Assembly: GCA_041179465.1 (NCBI GenBank)
Contig: JBEGTJ010000044.1
Coordinates: 1-13,584, forward strand
DNA length: 13,584 bases
Reading direction: 5' to 3'
DNA from: TMED14 sp041179465
GTDB lineage: Bacteria; Bacteroidota; Bacteroidia; Flavobacteriales; Schleiferiaceae
The notes under the pieces were generated by a model. The model worked only from the letters and a program-made list of their open reading frames with translations, did no database searches and was not told the DNA's origin. Below, piece by piece: positions 1 through 7,239 of the stretch (position 1 is the stretch's first letter; the number at the start of each line of letters is the position of its first letter). A program made the translations under genes and the position numbers.

Positions 1-1025
1 TTGTGCAGCGAGGTTTGGTCCGAGCCCAGGTCGACGTGGACGTGGCGGGCAACCAGGCGCTCCCAGAGGTCCACGGTGTTGCCCACAAAGGCGATGGAGG
101 TGTTGCCCTTCACGGCTTGCGCGGCCAGCGCGAGGTCGATGGCCTCGTCGGCGGAGTAGGTGAGGCGGTCGACCCACCCCTGGACATGGCGCTTTTCGGC
201 GGCGGCGGCGTTGATCTCGCTGGTGATGCTGACCAGGCCGGCGATGGAGGCGGCTTTGGGTTGGGCGCCGCTCATTCCGCCCAAGCCCGCGGTCACAAAC
301 AGCTTGCCTTCGAGCGGACCCTTCGTGAACTTTCGGGCCGCGTTCATGACGGTGATGGTGGTTCCGTGCACGATGCCCTGGGGGCCGATGTACATGTAGC
401 TTCCGGCGGTCATTTGCCCGTACTGGCTGACGCCGAGGGCGTTGAATTTCTCCCAATCGTCGGGCTTGGAGTAGTTCGGGATCACCATTCCGTTGGTGAC
501 CACCACGCGCGGAGCCTGCGGCGACGACGGGAACAGCCCCTGCGGGTGCCCCGAGTGCAGGTGCAGCGTCTGGTCCTCGGTCATGGTGGCGAGGTACTGC
601 ATCGTCAGGAGGTACTGCGCCCAGTTTTGAAAGACGGCGCCGTTGCCGCCGTAGGTGATGAGCTCGTGCGGATGCTGCGCCACCGCCGGATCCAGGTTGT
701 TTTGGATCATCAGCATGATGGCTGCCGCCTGGGGCGTGCGGGCGGGGTAGTCCCCGATCGGCCGGGCGTGCATCGCATAGGTCGGCCTAAAGCGGTACAT
801 GTAAATGCGGCCGTATCGGCGGAGTTCCTCGGCAAATTCGGGTGCTAAAACTTCGTGGTGGCGGGGCTCGAAGTAGCGGAGCGCGTTGCGCAGGGCCAGT
901 TTTTTTTCGTCCGCGCTCAAAATGTCTTTGCGCACCGGGGCGTGCGGCACGTTCGGGTCAATGCCAGGGTGGGCGGGGAGTTCCGCCGGAATTCCGGCCA
1001 AAATAGATTCAGCGAAGGATTGCAT
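1..1025 (-). CDS. hutU: Urocanate hydratase (urocanase), N-terminal half, cut by the window edge
   Basis: Cytosolic enzyme of histidine degradation that hydrates urocanate to 4-imidazolone-5-propionate using tightly bound NAD+ as an electrophile. From ATG at 1025 the frame stays open for 341 codons to the window edge. It contains long stretches typical of the Bacteroidota long-form enzyme: RKDILSADEKKLALRNALRY near residues 33-52, YGGNGAVFQNWAQYLLTMQY near 125-145, QYGQMTAGSYMYIGPQG, GGMSGAQPKAA (the glycine-rich NAD-binding part) and a final GSDQTSLH. The family is about 650-680 residues, so roughly half, including the C-terminal catalytic part, lies outside the window. The loss is due to the window edge; no internal stop or frameshift is seen. 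The start gives the expected N-terminus and no other ATG fits better. It lies 70 bases after the lipoprotein gene on the same strand, so it could be read through from it or use the -7-like box just before the ATG. Other hut genes are not visible. Confidence 0.96.
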   Translation of the reverse strand, partial: MQSFAESILAGIPAELPAHPGIDPNVPHAPVRKDILSADEKKLALRNALRYFEPRHHEVLAPEFAEELRRYGRIYMYRFRPTYAMHARPIGDYPARTPQAAAIMLMIQNNLDPAVAQHPHELITYGGNGAVFQNWAQYLLTMQYLATMTEDQTLHLHSGHPQGLFPSSPQAPRVVVTNGMVIPNYSKPDDWEKFNALGVSQYGQMTAGSYMYIGPQGIVHGTTITVMNAARKFTKGPLEGKLFVTAGLGGMSGAQPKAASIAGLVSITSEINAAAAEKRHVQGWVDRLTYSADEAIDLALAAQAVKGNTSIAFVGNTVDLWERLVARHVHVDLGSDQTSLH

Positions 1026-1029
1026 GCCG

Positions 1030-1037
1030 CAAAGGTC
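1030..1037 (-). promoter_or_regulatory. Possible -7 box in front of hutU
   Basis: The minus strand reads GACCTTTG here, matching five of the six fixed positions of the Bacteroidota -7 element TAnnTTTG, and the hutU ATG follows four bases later. At that distance transcription would start at or very near the ATG, giving a leaderless message. No TTG is seen at the usual -33 distance, so this rests on one short element and spacing only. Confidence 0.35.
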
Positions 1038-1095
1038 GGGCAAAACCGCCGTTGCGGCACTCTTTGCGGACCTCGTTCGGCCCCGGGCCGGCCGA

Positions 1096-2280
1096 CTACT
1101 TCACGGGCTCGTTCCCCGCCTCACCAGCGGGGGTCGCTGCGGGCATCGGGGACCAGGGTCGCCACGTCAAAGTCCACCGGGCGCGTTCGCCGTCGTCCTC
1201 GCGCAGGGTCCAGAGGTCGCCTCCGCGTCCGCGCAGCAAGTCCGCCTGAATGAAGTCGCCGTCAAAGTCCACGGGATCCAAGCGAAATGCTACGTTCCGC
1301 GCGAAGCGCAGCGTGTCGTCGGTACTCACCCACACCCGGCCGTAGGACTTCGTGTACTGGTACTGCGGGTAGGCGCTGGTCCAGCGGTCGGTCACCGAGT
1401 CGTGGTGGGTCCAGTGCGGCAGGTAGTGGCTGCTGTCGGCCCACTGCTGCCAGCTTGCCATGACAAAGGGCACGCGGCGGATGTAGGTTTTCCAGGCGCC
1501 TTGCCCCGACCCCAGGGTTTCGAGTTCGCGTTCGTCGTCGGTAAAGCGCACGGAATTCCCCGCCACAGCCACCGTGGTACTGTCCACGGGCGGAAGCTGC
1601 ACGCGGCCGCTCGACCGAATGGGCGCGGCGGTGCGGTCGGGATAGCGGACTTCGGAACTTTCCAGGCTCCGCGGCCCGTTCCACTGGAACGTGAGCGCGC
1701 TCGGCGCACCAAAGGCCGACGCGGCTTCGGCTCCGTAGGCGACTCCGCCTTCGGGAAGCGCTTCAAGCAGGTATTCGGTCGCGCTGTCGAGCCGCGCCGG
1801 GTTGGGGTTGCGGCGCAGCACCTCTTCAAGCAGCAGGTCGCTGGTGGTGACCCACAGGTATTCGTCCGAACCGGCGGCCGCCCAGCCTTCGCCCTCATAC
1901 AGGCTGGTCCCGTTGTAGGTGCGCACCTCGTAGGGCGCGCGAAGTTGGTTGGGCGACCAGCTTCCGCGCGGAGCGGTCAGCATCCACGAGCTGCCCATTT
2001 CGCCCGTGCGGTGCACGCTGAGCAGGGCGCGGCCGTCGGGCCAGCTCGTCATGGCGCCGTGAATGATGCGCAGGTCGCGGTAGGCGTCGCCCAAGCTGTC
2101 CAAGACGCCGGCCTGGGCACTGGCGGCGGCAACCGACGGAACGTCGGCCATCCACAAGGCGTTGCCGGCCACCCCGGGACCCATGGGGTGGTTGCTCGCG
2201 GGTTCGGTGGCGCAGGCTCCCACCAGCACAAGGGCGGTTGCGGCCAGGGTGGCGTGCGCGAAGATGCGGTTTCGGTTCAT
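1096..2280 (-). CDS. Uncharacterised lipoprotein coupled to rnhB
   Basis: I do not recognise this 394-residue protein. Residues 1-23 form a lipoprotein signal: basic start (MNRNR), a hydrophobic stretch, then a lipobox ending LVGAC, so Cys23 would be lipidated and the protein anchored on the periplasmic face of the inner membrane or in the outer membrane. The rest has no further membrane segment and is rich in Trp, Ser and acidic residues. A middle segment (about 130-190: GSDEYLWVTTSDLLLEEVLR followed by ATEYLLEALPEGG) reads like an alternating sheet/helix domain. I see no catalytic motif. Its ATG overlaps the rnhB stop as ATGA, which indicates translational coupling. A distant relation to large Bacteroidota periplasmic proteins of the DUF3352 type is conceivable from the 'surface value then LLLEEVL helix' pattern, but this is only a guess. 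A profile search and a structure prediction would be the deciding tests. Confidence 0.85.
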   Translation of the reverse strand: MNRNRIFAHATLAATALVLVGACATEPASNHPMGPGVAGNALWMADVPSVAAASAQAGVLDSLGDAYRDLRIIHGAMTSWPDGRALLSVHRTGEMGSSWMLTAPRGSWSPNQLRAPYEVRTYNGTSLYEGEGWAAAGSDEYLWVTTSDLLLEEVLRRNPNPARLDSATEYLLEALPEGGVAYGAEAASAFGAPSALTFQWNGPRSLESSEVRYPDRTAAPIRSSGRVQLPPVDSTTVAVAGNSVRFTDDERELETLGSGQGAWKTYIRRVPFVMASWQQWADSSHYLPHWTHHDSVTDRWTSAYPQYQYTKSYGRVWVSTDDTLRFARNVAFRLDPVDFDGDFIQADLLRGRGGDLWTLREDDGERARWTLTWRPWSPMPAATPAGEAGNEPVK

Positions 2281-2858
2281 AGTTCGAGGCTTAATTGGCT
2301 TGGTTTCCAGGCAAAACTACGGCGATGCCAAGGGCTAGGGCCGTGCAATTCAAGGGCGGCGCGGTGGGCGGGGCTGGGGTAGCCCATGTTGCGGTCCCAG
2401 CCGTAGTGCGGAAACGCTTCGTGGAGTTCCGTCATCAGGCGGTCGCGTTCCGTTTTGGCGAAGATGGACGCGGCAGAAATGGCCTGAAATCGCGCGTCGC
2501 CCTTGACCTCGCAGCGGTGCGCGATGCCGGCGTAGGGCTTGAAGCGGTTTCCGTCGACCAGCAGCAGCGCGGGCGCGGGCTCGAGTTGGGCAATGGCGCG
2601 GTGCATGGCGAGGTAGGTCGCCTGCAAAATGTTGATTTCGTCGATTTCGGCGGCGCTGGCCATGCCCACGGCCCAGTGCGTTCGCGGCAAGAGGTCCTCG
2701 AGTTCGGCCCGCAGGCGGTCCCGCTGGGCGGAGCTCAGTTTTTTGGAGTCAGTCAGCCCGTCGATCTGGTAGTCGTCCCTCCAGAGCACGGCGGCGGCTA
2801 CCACGGGACCTGCTAAGGGTCCGCGGCCGGCCTCGTCCACTCCCGCGGTATGCTTCAT
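2277..2858 (-). CDS. rnhB: Ribonuclease HII
   Basis: Cytosolic endonuclease that cuts RNA in RNA:DNA hybrids and incises 5' of single ribonucleotides left in DNA, starting ribonucleotide excision repair. The protein is 193 residues, normal for the family. The N-terminus GVDEAGRGPLAGPV carries the first two metal-binding carboxylates (Asp8, Glu9). LLLVDG gives Asp102, and SIFAKTERD gives the expected fourth acidic residue, Asp139. The family segment NMGYPSPAH near 157-165 is also present. The frame is open a further 47 codons upstream, but that part lies inside the glycosyltransferase gene and has no family similarity. ATG at 2858 places the GVDEAGRG motif at the normal position and forms an ATGA overlap with the glycosyltransferase stop. 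Its own stop overlaps the lipoprotein start in the same way, so the three genes are probably one transcript. Confidence 0.97.
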   Translation of the reverse strand: MKHTAGVDEAGRGPLAGPVVAAAVLWRDDYQIDGLTDSKKLSSAQRDRLRAELEDLLPRTHWAVGMASAAEIDEINILQATYLAMHRAIAQLEPAPALLLVDGNRFKPYAGIAHRCEVKGDARFQAISAASIFAKTERDRLMTELHEAFPHYGWDRNMGYPSPAHRAALELHGPSPWHRRSFAWKPSQLSLEL

Positions 2859-4006
2859 CGGGCAGGGCGCAAGGTTTCGAGGGCCGTGCGGGCGGTGGCG
2901 GCACTCTGGTTCCAGTCGTACCGGGCGGCCTGGGCGAGTCCGCGCTGAATCCATTCCTGGGCGTCTTCGGTCGCAGCCCGATAGAGGAGTTCCGTCCACG
3001 CGTCGACGTCGTCGGGCGCCGCGTACCGGGCGGCGTCGCCGGCTACTTCGGGCATGCAGCTGGCGGAGCTGCTGAGCACCGGGCAGCCCGAAGCCATCGC
3101 CTCGATCAAGGGAATGCCGAAGCCCTCAAACTTGGAGGGAAAGCAAAAGGCCAGGGCCCCCGAGTACAGGGCGTTCAGGTCGCTTCCTTCGGCACGTCCG
3201 GCCCAGTGCACCCCCGGCCCGGCCGCACGCGCCAGCGATTCCAGCTCGGCGTCGCGGTGCAGCGGATTTCCCACGAGCACGAGCTGCTCGTTCCGCTCCG
3301 GGTACCGCGACTGGAACGCGCCGTAGGCCCGCAGGAGGGTCGCCACGTTTTTGCGCGGGGTGAAGGCGCCGACAAACAAAAAATAGGGTTTGCCGCCGGC
3401 CCACCGCTGCCGCGCTTCGCCGCCGTTCGCCTGCGGAGCAAAGGCCTGCTGGGGCGCGTTGTAGGTCACGACGATGCGTTCGGGGTCCGCCCCGTAGGTC
3501 GCCGCAAGGTCGTTTTTGGACGTTTGCGACACGGTGAAGAGCAGGTTGGCCTCGGCCACTCCGCGCGCCACCACCCGCCGGTAGTACTGGCCCACCCGCG
3601 GCGGAATTCCCTCGGGCTGGTGGACAAAGTTCAGGTCGTGCACGGTCGCCGCGAGGGGAAGTCCGCCCAAGCCAACCCGCTTGAGGGCGGTTCGCGAAGG
3701 CAAGAGGCCGTCGGGCGACCAGTAGGCGTCGGCCTTGATGCGGCACAGCATCCAGGGCACCGAGCGCTCGTTCCACAGCTTCCAGAGCCAGGGGTGGCGC
3801 GCCGGAAGCCCCACGACGTGCTTCACCGCTCCGGGGTAGTCAAAGCCCTCGACGCAGCGGTCAAAGAAAAGGTGCACTTCCCAGTCGGGCGTGGCGCACA
3901 GGCGCTCCAGCAGGCGGTGGCTGTACCACCCGGTGCCCTCCAGCGAGCCCGCAAGCAGCCAGCGCGCGTTGACCGCCAGTCGAAAAGGTCGGGGGGCATG
4001 GGTCAT
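2855..4006 (-). CDS. Glycosyltransferase, GT4 type, GT-B fold
   Basis: Predicted retaining glycosyltransferase that moves a sugar from a nucleotide-sugar donor onto a growing surface glycan at the cytoplasmic face of the inner membrane. The 383-residue protein has the two-lobed GT-B layout. The N-terminal acceptor lobe carries LAVNARWLLAGSLEGTGWYS near the start and VHDLNFVHQPEG at about 122-133. The C-terminal donor lobe has FLFVGAFTPRKN at about 209-220, LVLVGNP, and the EX7E motif FEGFGIPLIEAMASGCPV (Glu294 and Glu302). The sugar and acceptor cannot be read from sequence. An in-frame ATG at 4045 would add 13 residues unlike the family, overlap the divergent flippase gene and place the -7 box inside coding sequence, so ATG at 4006 is preferred. 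It is divergent from the export operon and overlaps rnhB at its 3' end by 4 bases (ATGA). Its link to glycan export is inferred from position. Confidence 0.93.
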   Translation of the reverse strand: MTHAPRPFRLAVNARWLLAGSLEGTGWYSHRLLERLCATPDWEVHLFFDRCVEGFDYPGAVKHVVGLPARHPWLWKLWNERSVPWMLCRIKADAYWSPDGLLPSRTALKRVGLGGLPLAATVHDLNFVHQPEGIPPRVGQYYRRVVARGVAEANLLFTVSQTSKNDLAATYGADPERIVVTYNAPQQAFAPQANGGEARQRWAGGKPYFLFVGAFTPRKNVATLLRAYGAFQSRYPERNEQLVLVGNPLHRDAELESLARAAGPGVHWAGRAEGSDLNALYSGALAFCFPSKFEGFGIPLIEAMASGCPVLSSSASCMPEVAGDAARYAAPDDVDAWTELLYRAATEDAQEWIQRGLAQAARYDWNQSAATARTALETLRPAR

Positions 4007-4011
4007 GCCGC

Positions 4012-4019
4012 CAAAAGTA
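4012..4019 (-). promoter_or_regulatory. -7 box for the glycosyltransferase-rnhB-lipoprotein unit
   Basis: The minus strand reads TACTTTTG, a full match to the Bacteroidota -7 consensus TAnnTTTG, five bases before the ATG at 4006. This spacing predicts a start at or next to the ATG. A -33 TTG is not seen at 17-23 bases upstream, so the assignment rests on the -7 box and its position in the divergent gap. Confidence 0.5.
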
Positions 4020-4020
4020 T

Positions 4021-4028
4021 GACCTTTG
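4021..4028 (+). promoter_or_regulatory. Possible -7 box for the export operon
   Basis: GACCTTTG matches five of six fixed positions of TAnnTTTG and is followed four bases later by the flippase ATG. It lies one base from the oppositely oriented box of the glycosyltransferase, so the two polymerase sites would overlap. No -33 TTG is visible, so confidence is limited. Confidence 0.35.
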
Positions 4029-4032
4029 CCGC

Positions 4033-5292
4033 ATGCCGTATTCATGGTCGACCCGTTTGGATGCCTGGAAGCTGGTCCTTAGCCGTTCGGGCCTCGTGCT
4101 GGCGCTCAAGGTGGCGGGCGCGGTGGCGGGCTACGCCTTTGCCTTTCTGGCCCTGCGCCGCTTGGGGGCGAGTGGGTACGGCTACTTCGAGTTGGCCTTT
4201 ACCGTGCTCAGCATTGGTTCCGTGGCGGCTAAGTGGGGTCTGGACGGACTCTTGATTCGGGAAGTGCCCGCCCGCAGTCCGCAAGCTGCCCGGCATTTTG
4301 TGGACCAAGCGATGACCGCCTCGCTGCTCGGTTCGCTGCTGGTGGGGGCCGTGCTATGGTTCGCCGCGCCCTTCCTGACCGAACATTACGGGGGTTTCAC
4401 GGGCCTCTGGCGGAGTGCCGCGCTCGCCATGCCCGCCTGGACCGTCATGCAGGTGTGGTCGGAGGCCCAGCGCGCCCAGCACCGCTATGCCTCCTTTGGT
4501 TTGCTGCAAAGCAGCATCATGCTGGGCGGCGTGGCCCTGGTCATGGCGCTGGTTCCCGGCCTTGACCAGCCCGAGTACGCCGTCGGCGCGCTGGCGGCCG
4601 CAGCGCTGCTGGCGGTGGGGCCCGGATGGCTCCGCGTGCGCGAGGTCGAATTGGGCAGTCTCTGGGCCCTGCGCGGAACGGCCACCGCCATGTTCCTCAC
4701 GGGCACCCTGTTTATGGTCATGACCTGGACCGACACCCTGATGCTCGGCTACTTCCTCGACGCCGACGACGTGGGCGGCTACCGGGTGGCGTTCAAAATC
4801 GGAACCCTGATCACCTTCGCGCAGTTTGCCATCAACGCCTCCCTCGGTCCCAAGATTTCGGAACTCTGGACCCAAGGTCGCCGCGACGAGCTCCAGGACG
4901 AGGTGCGGCGCGTGGCCCTGCTGAACGCCGCCGTGAGTGTGCCCGCCTTTATCGGCATCGTGCTCTTTGCGCCGTGGCTGCTCTCGTGGTTTAGCGCGGA
5001 TTTGGTTCCGCTCGCCGGACTCCTGCGCGTCCTGGCGCTGGGGCAGGTGGTGAACGCCTTGTGCGGCCCGGTAATGTACTTGCTCAACCTGACGGGCCAC
5101 GAGCAGTCCGCCCGGCGCACGATGACCGTGGCCGCCGCCGCCAACGCGGGGGCCAACTTGGTCTTGATTCCGTGGCTTGGCGCCGCTGGGGCCGCCTGGG
5201 CAACCTCGGGAACCATGATTTTGTGGAACGTCTGGGCCCTCGTCGCGGTGCGCCGAAAGACCGGAATCCAAAGCCTGATCTTGTGGCGATGA
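4033..5292 (+). CDS. Polysaccharide flippase, Wzx-like (MOP superfamily)
   Basis: Inner-membrane transporter predicted to flip lipid-linked oligosaccharide from the cytoplasmic to the periplasmic face. The 419-residue protein is hydrophobic throughout, with about 12-14 membrane segments separated by short charged loops. Typical family features are an N-terminal amphipathic piece followed by a helix with LRRLGASGYGYFELAF at about 41-56, loop segments with WGLDGLLIREV, and a mid-protein segment TDTLMLGYFLDADDVGGYRVAFKI at about 234-257 that is characteristic of Wzx/PST proteins. The C-terminal half has GHEQSARRTMTVAAAANAGANLVLIPWLGAAGAAWAT, the usual end-of-fold signature. ATG at 4033 gives the expected short cytosolic N-terminus, and no other start is needed. 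It heads the plus-strand export operon and overlaps the sulfotransferase by ATGA. The substrate is unknown. A lipid or drug exporter of the same superfamily is a less likely alternative given the Wzz and Wzy-like neighbours. Confidence 0.93.
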   Translation: MPYSWSTRLDAWKLVLSRSGLVLALKVAGAVAGYAFAFLALRRLGASGYGYFELAFTVLSIGSVAAKWGLDGLLIREVPARSPQAARHFVDQAMTASLLGSLLVGAVLWFAAPFLTEHYGGFTGLWRSAALAMPAWTVMQVWSEAQRAQHRYASFGLLQSSIMLGGVALVMALVPGLDQPEYAVGALAAAALLAVGPGWLRVREVELGSLWALRGTATAMFLTGTLFMVMTWTDTLMLGYFLDADDVGGYRVAFKIGTLITFAQFAINASLGPKISELWTQGRRDELQDEVRRVALLNAAVSVPAFIGIVLFAPWLLSWFSADLVPLAGLLRVLALGQVVNALCGPVMYLLNLTGHEQSARRTMTVAAAANAGANLVLIPWLGAAGAAWATSGTMILWNVWALVAVRRKTGIQSLILWR

Positions 5293-6215
5293 TTCCCGTG
5301 CTCGACGCGGCGCTCATTGGGGTGCCCAAATCCGGAAGCACCACGCTTGCGGACTGGCTGAGCGCCCATCCGGGGGTGGCCATGTCGCGCATCAAGGAAC
5401 CCAATTTCTACGCCGAGGAGCTGGATCCGTCGACGTTCAGCAGGGCGTTTTTGCGCGTTTCGCCCGACGCCGGCGCGGACTACTGGAGCCAGGCCGACCC
5501 CCTTCCGCCCCGGCATCAGGCCTTCGTAAGGCAGCCCGAGCACTACGCGCGGCTTTGGGCCCACGCCCAGCCCGGGCAGATCCGCATGGAGGCATCGACC
5601 AGCTACTTCTGGAGCCCCTCGGCCGCCCGCGCGCTGCCCCAGGCCCACCCTGGGATTAAGGCCATCGCCGTCCTGCGGAACCCGGTCGACCGGGCTTTTT
5701 CGCACTACCGCATGGCCCGCAAGTACGGCCTTGTGTCGGGGAGCTTTGTCGAAGAGCTGGCCCGAGACGCCGCCCGCCCGCCCGCCTGGGGCCAAAGCGA
5801 GAACTTGGTGGCCCTCAGCCGCTACGCCGATTCGCTGGAGCGCTGGACGCACTCGGGGGCCCGACTGCACGTCGCGGTGTACGAGCAGGCCTTCGGCGCG
5901 CCCGAGGCTTTTTGGCGGGAGATTCAGGACTTCCTAGGGCTTGAGGCGGTGGCGCTGCCCCACGCGGAGCGGGTGCACGCGGCCCACGACGTGCGCTGGC
6001 CCCAGCTCGCGCGGTTCGCCCAGCACCACCCCGTGGGGCGTTGGCTCAAAGACCGCCTGCCCGAGGGCCTCAAGCGGAGCGCCCAATCGGCCACGGCCGC
6101 CGCCAAGCCGCTCACGTTGACGTCCGAAGAACGCGCGGAGGCCTGGACCTACTTTGCCGACGACGTGGCGCGCCTCGAAGAGCTGCTCGGCAAAAACCTA
6201 TCTTTGTGGACCTGA
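5289..6215 (+). CDS. PAPS-dependent sulfotransferase
   Basis: Predicted to transfer a sulfuryl group from 3'-phosphoadenosine-5'-phosphosulfate to a sugar hydroxyl or amine, most likely on the glycan handled by this operon. The 308-residue protein has the 5'-phosphosulfate loop GVPKSGSTTL at residues 11-20, the KEPNFYAEE segment at 36-44 common in carbohydrate sulfotransferases, and the 3'-phosphate motif LRNPVDRAFSHYRM at 129-142, in which Arg130 and Ser138 are the expected ligands. The frame is open 76 codons further upstream, but that part is a shadow of the flippase gene. ATG at 5289 puts the phosphosulfate loop at its usual place and overlaps the flippase stop as ATGA, so the two are coupled. 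There are no membrane segments, so the enzyme should act in the cytosol before flipping. A small-molecule or lipid acceptor cannot be excluded; the carbohydrate acceptor is inferred from context. Confidence 0.94.
   Translation: MIPVLDAALIGVPKSGSTTLADWLSAHPGVAMSRIKEPNFYAEELDPSTFSRAFLRVSPDAGADYWSQADPLPPRHQAFVRQPEHYARLWAHAQPGQIRMEASTSYFWSPSAARALPQAHPGIKAIAVLRNPVDRAFSHYRMARKYGLVSGSFVEELARDAARPPAWGQSENLVALSRYADSLERWTHSGARLHVAVYEQAFGAPEAFWREIQDFLGLEAVALPHAERVHAAHDVRWPQLARFAQHHPVGRWLKDRLPEGLKRSAQSATAAAKPLTLTSEERAEAWTYFADDVARLEELLGKNLSLWT
6199..6206 (+). promoter_or_regulatory. Possible internal -7 box before the Wzz-like gene
   Basis: TATCTTTG is a full match to TAnnTTTG. It lies within the last codons of the sulfotransferase gene, 22 bases before the Wzz-like ATG, so it could give an internal start for the second half of the operon. 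No -33 TTG is seen at the usual distance, and the sequence also encodes ordinary residues (LSLW), so it may be chance. Confidence 0.3.
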
Positions 6216-6228
6216 ATCACGTATAACT

Positions 6229-7239
6229 ATGGACCCCAGCTCGCAGAATTTGCTGCTTTTTTTGTTCCGCAACCGCAAGGCGCTGATTGCCGCTCCGCTG
6301 GTCGCCGCCGCGGTTGCCGCGGTCGCTTCAGGCCCCTGGTTCATCACGCCCTTGTACGAATCCACGGTGGTGGTGTTCCCGTCGACGACCAATTCCGCGT
6401 CCAAGGCTCTGCTTCCCCAGAACACCTACCAAGACGAGGACTTTTTGGAATTTGGCGCTGAAGAACAGGCCGAGCAGCTGCTCCAGGTGCTGTCGTCGGA
6501 CGCCATTCTGGACACGATTACCGCCCGCTTCAACCTCATTGAGCACTACGACCTCGACCCGTCGAGCAAAACCCTGCGCACCGACCTGCACGAAGAATTC
6601 AACGACAAGGTTTCGTTTGAGCGCACGCAGTTCATGAGCGTCCGCATTTCGGTGCTCGACGAAGATCCGCAGATGGCCGCCGACATGGCCAACGCCATCG
6701 TGGACCTGCTCGACCGCGTGAAAAGCCGCATCCAGCGCGAGCGCGCCGCGGTGGGCCTGAATCTGGTCAAGAACGAGTACCAAAAAATCCGCAAGGAATT
6801 GCGCGACATGGAAGATGAAATCAAGGCGCTCCGCGGCAAAGGCGTGCACGAGTACGAAGGCCAATCCATGGTCGTGTCGGAGCAGTACGCCACCGCCATC
6901 GCCGAGGGCCGCAACGAAAAAACCATCAAGCAGCTCAAAGCGCTGCTGGACACGCTGGGCAAGTACGGCGGACGCTACGTGGCCCTCCGCGACGAGCTGC
7001 ACCTGATGAAAGAAGAAGAGGTCAAGGTGAAAACCAAGCTCGACCAAGCCCGCGTCGACGCCCAGCAGGTGCTGCCGGCTACGTTTCGGGTGAACGCCGC
7101 GGTGCCGGCAGACAAGAAAAAGTACCCGGTACGCTGGCTGGTCGTCGTAGTTTCGGCCCTGTCGGCGTTTGTGGGCACCATGGTCGTCATTTTGGGCGCC
7201 AACACATGGAAGGAGCTCAAGGACAAGCTCCCGTCTTAA
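6229..7239 (+). CDS. Wzz-like chain-length determinant (polysaccharide co-polymerase)
   Basis: Inner-membrane protein predicted to control the length of a polymerised glycan. The 336-residue protein has the classic layout. A short cytosolic start is followed by a membrane helix at about 18-40, then a Wzz-type periplasmic beta segment LYESTVVVFPSTTN. A long charged, helix-rich periplasmic region (about 60-300) has coiled-coil stretches such as NEYQKIRKELRDMEDEIKAL. A second membrane helix lies at about 302-327, with a nine-residue cytosolic tail. It lacks a C-terminal tyrosine kinase domain, so it resembles the O-antigen or enterobacterial type rather than fused capsule kinases. The open frame extends 25 codons upstream into the sulfotransferase gene; ATG at 6229, 13 bases after that stop, is chosen because it gives a normal start. 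Its end overlaps the polymerase/ligase gene by 34 bases. Confidence 0.9.
   Translation: MDPSSQNLLLFLFRNRKALIAAPLVAAAVAAVASGPWFITPLYESTVVVFPSTTNSASKALLPQNTYQDEDFLEFGAEEQAEQLLQVLSSDAILDTITARFNLIEHYDLDPSSKTLRTDLHEEFNDKVSFERTQFMSVRISVLDEDPQMAADMANAIVDLLDRVKSRIQRERAAVGLNLVKNEYQKIRKELRDMEDEIKALRGKGVHEYEGQSMVVSEQYATAIAEGRNEKTIKQLKALLDTLGKYGGRYVALRDELHLMKEEEVKVKTKLDQARVDAQQVLPATFRVNAAVPADKKKYPVRWLVVVVSALSAFVGTMVVILGANTWKELKDKLPS

Noticed and set aside
3..848. Long plus-strand open frames across the hutU, lipoprotein and glycosyltransferase region (also 886-2382 and 3206-4255)
   Set aside because: They are antisense shadows caused by high GC. Their translations are rich in Arg, Gly, His and Val without family motifs, while the minus strand encodes clear urocanase, RNase HII and GT4 proteins.
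1..1025. hutU as a truncated pseudogene
   Set aside because: The frame is intact to the window edge and stops there only because the sequence ends. No internal stop or frameshift is present.
2859..2999. 47-residue N-terminal extension of ribonuclease HII
   Set aside because: It has no similarity to the family, lies in the glycosyltransferase gene in another frame, and the ATGA overlap at 2855-2858 gives a better start.
5061..5288. 76-residue N-terminal extension of the sulfotransferase
   Set aside because: It is an Arg/Gly-rich shadow of the flippase C-terminus. The ATG at 5289 puts the phosphosulfate loop at the normal distance from the N-terminus.
4354..5870. Antisense frames over the flippase and sulfotransferase (4354-5271 and 4779-5870)
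   Set aside because: They show low-complexity Gly/Arg/His composition with no recognisable domain, opposite strongly supported genes.
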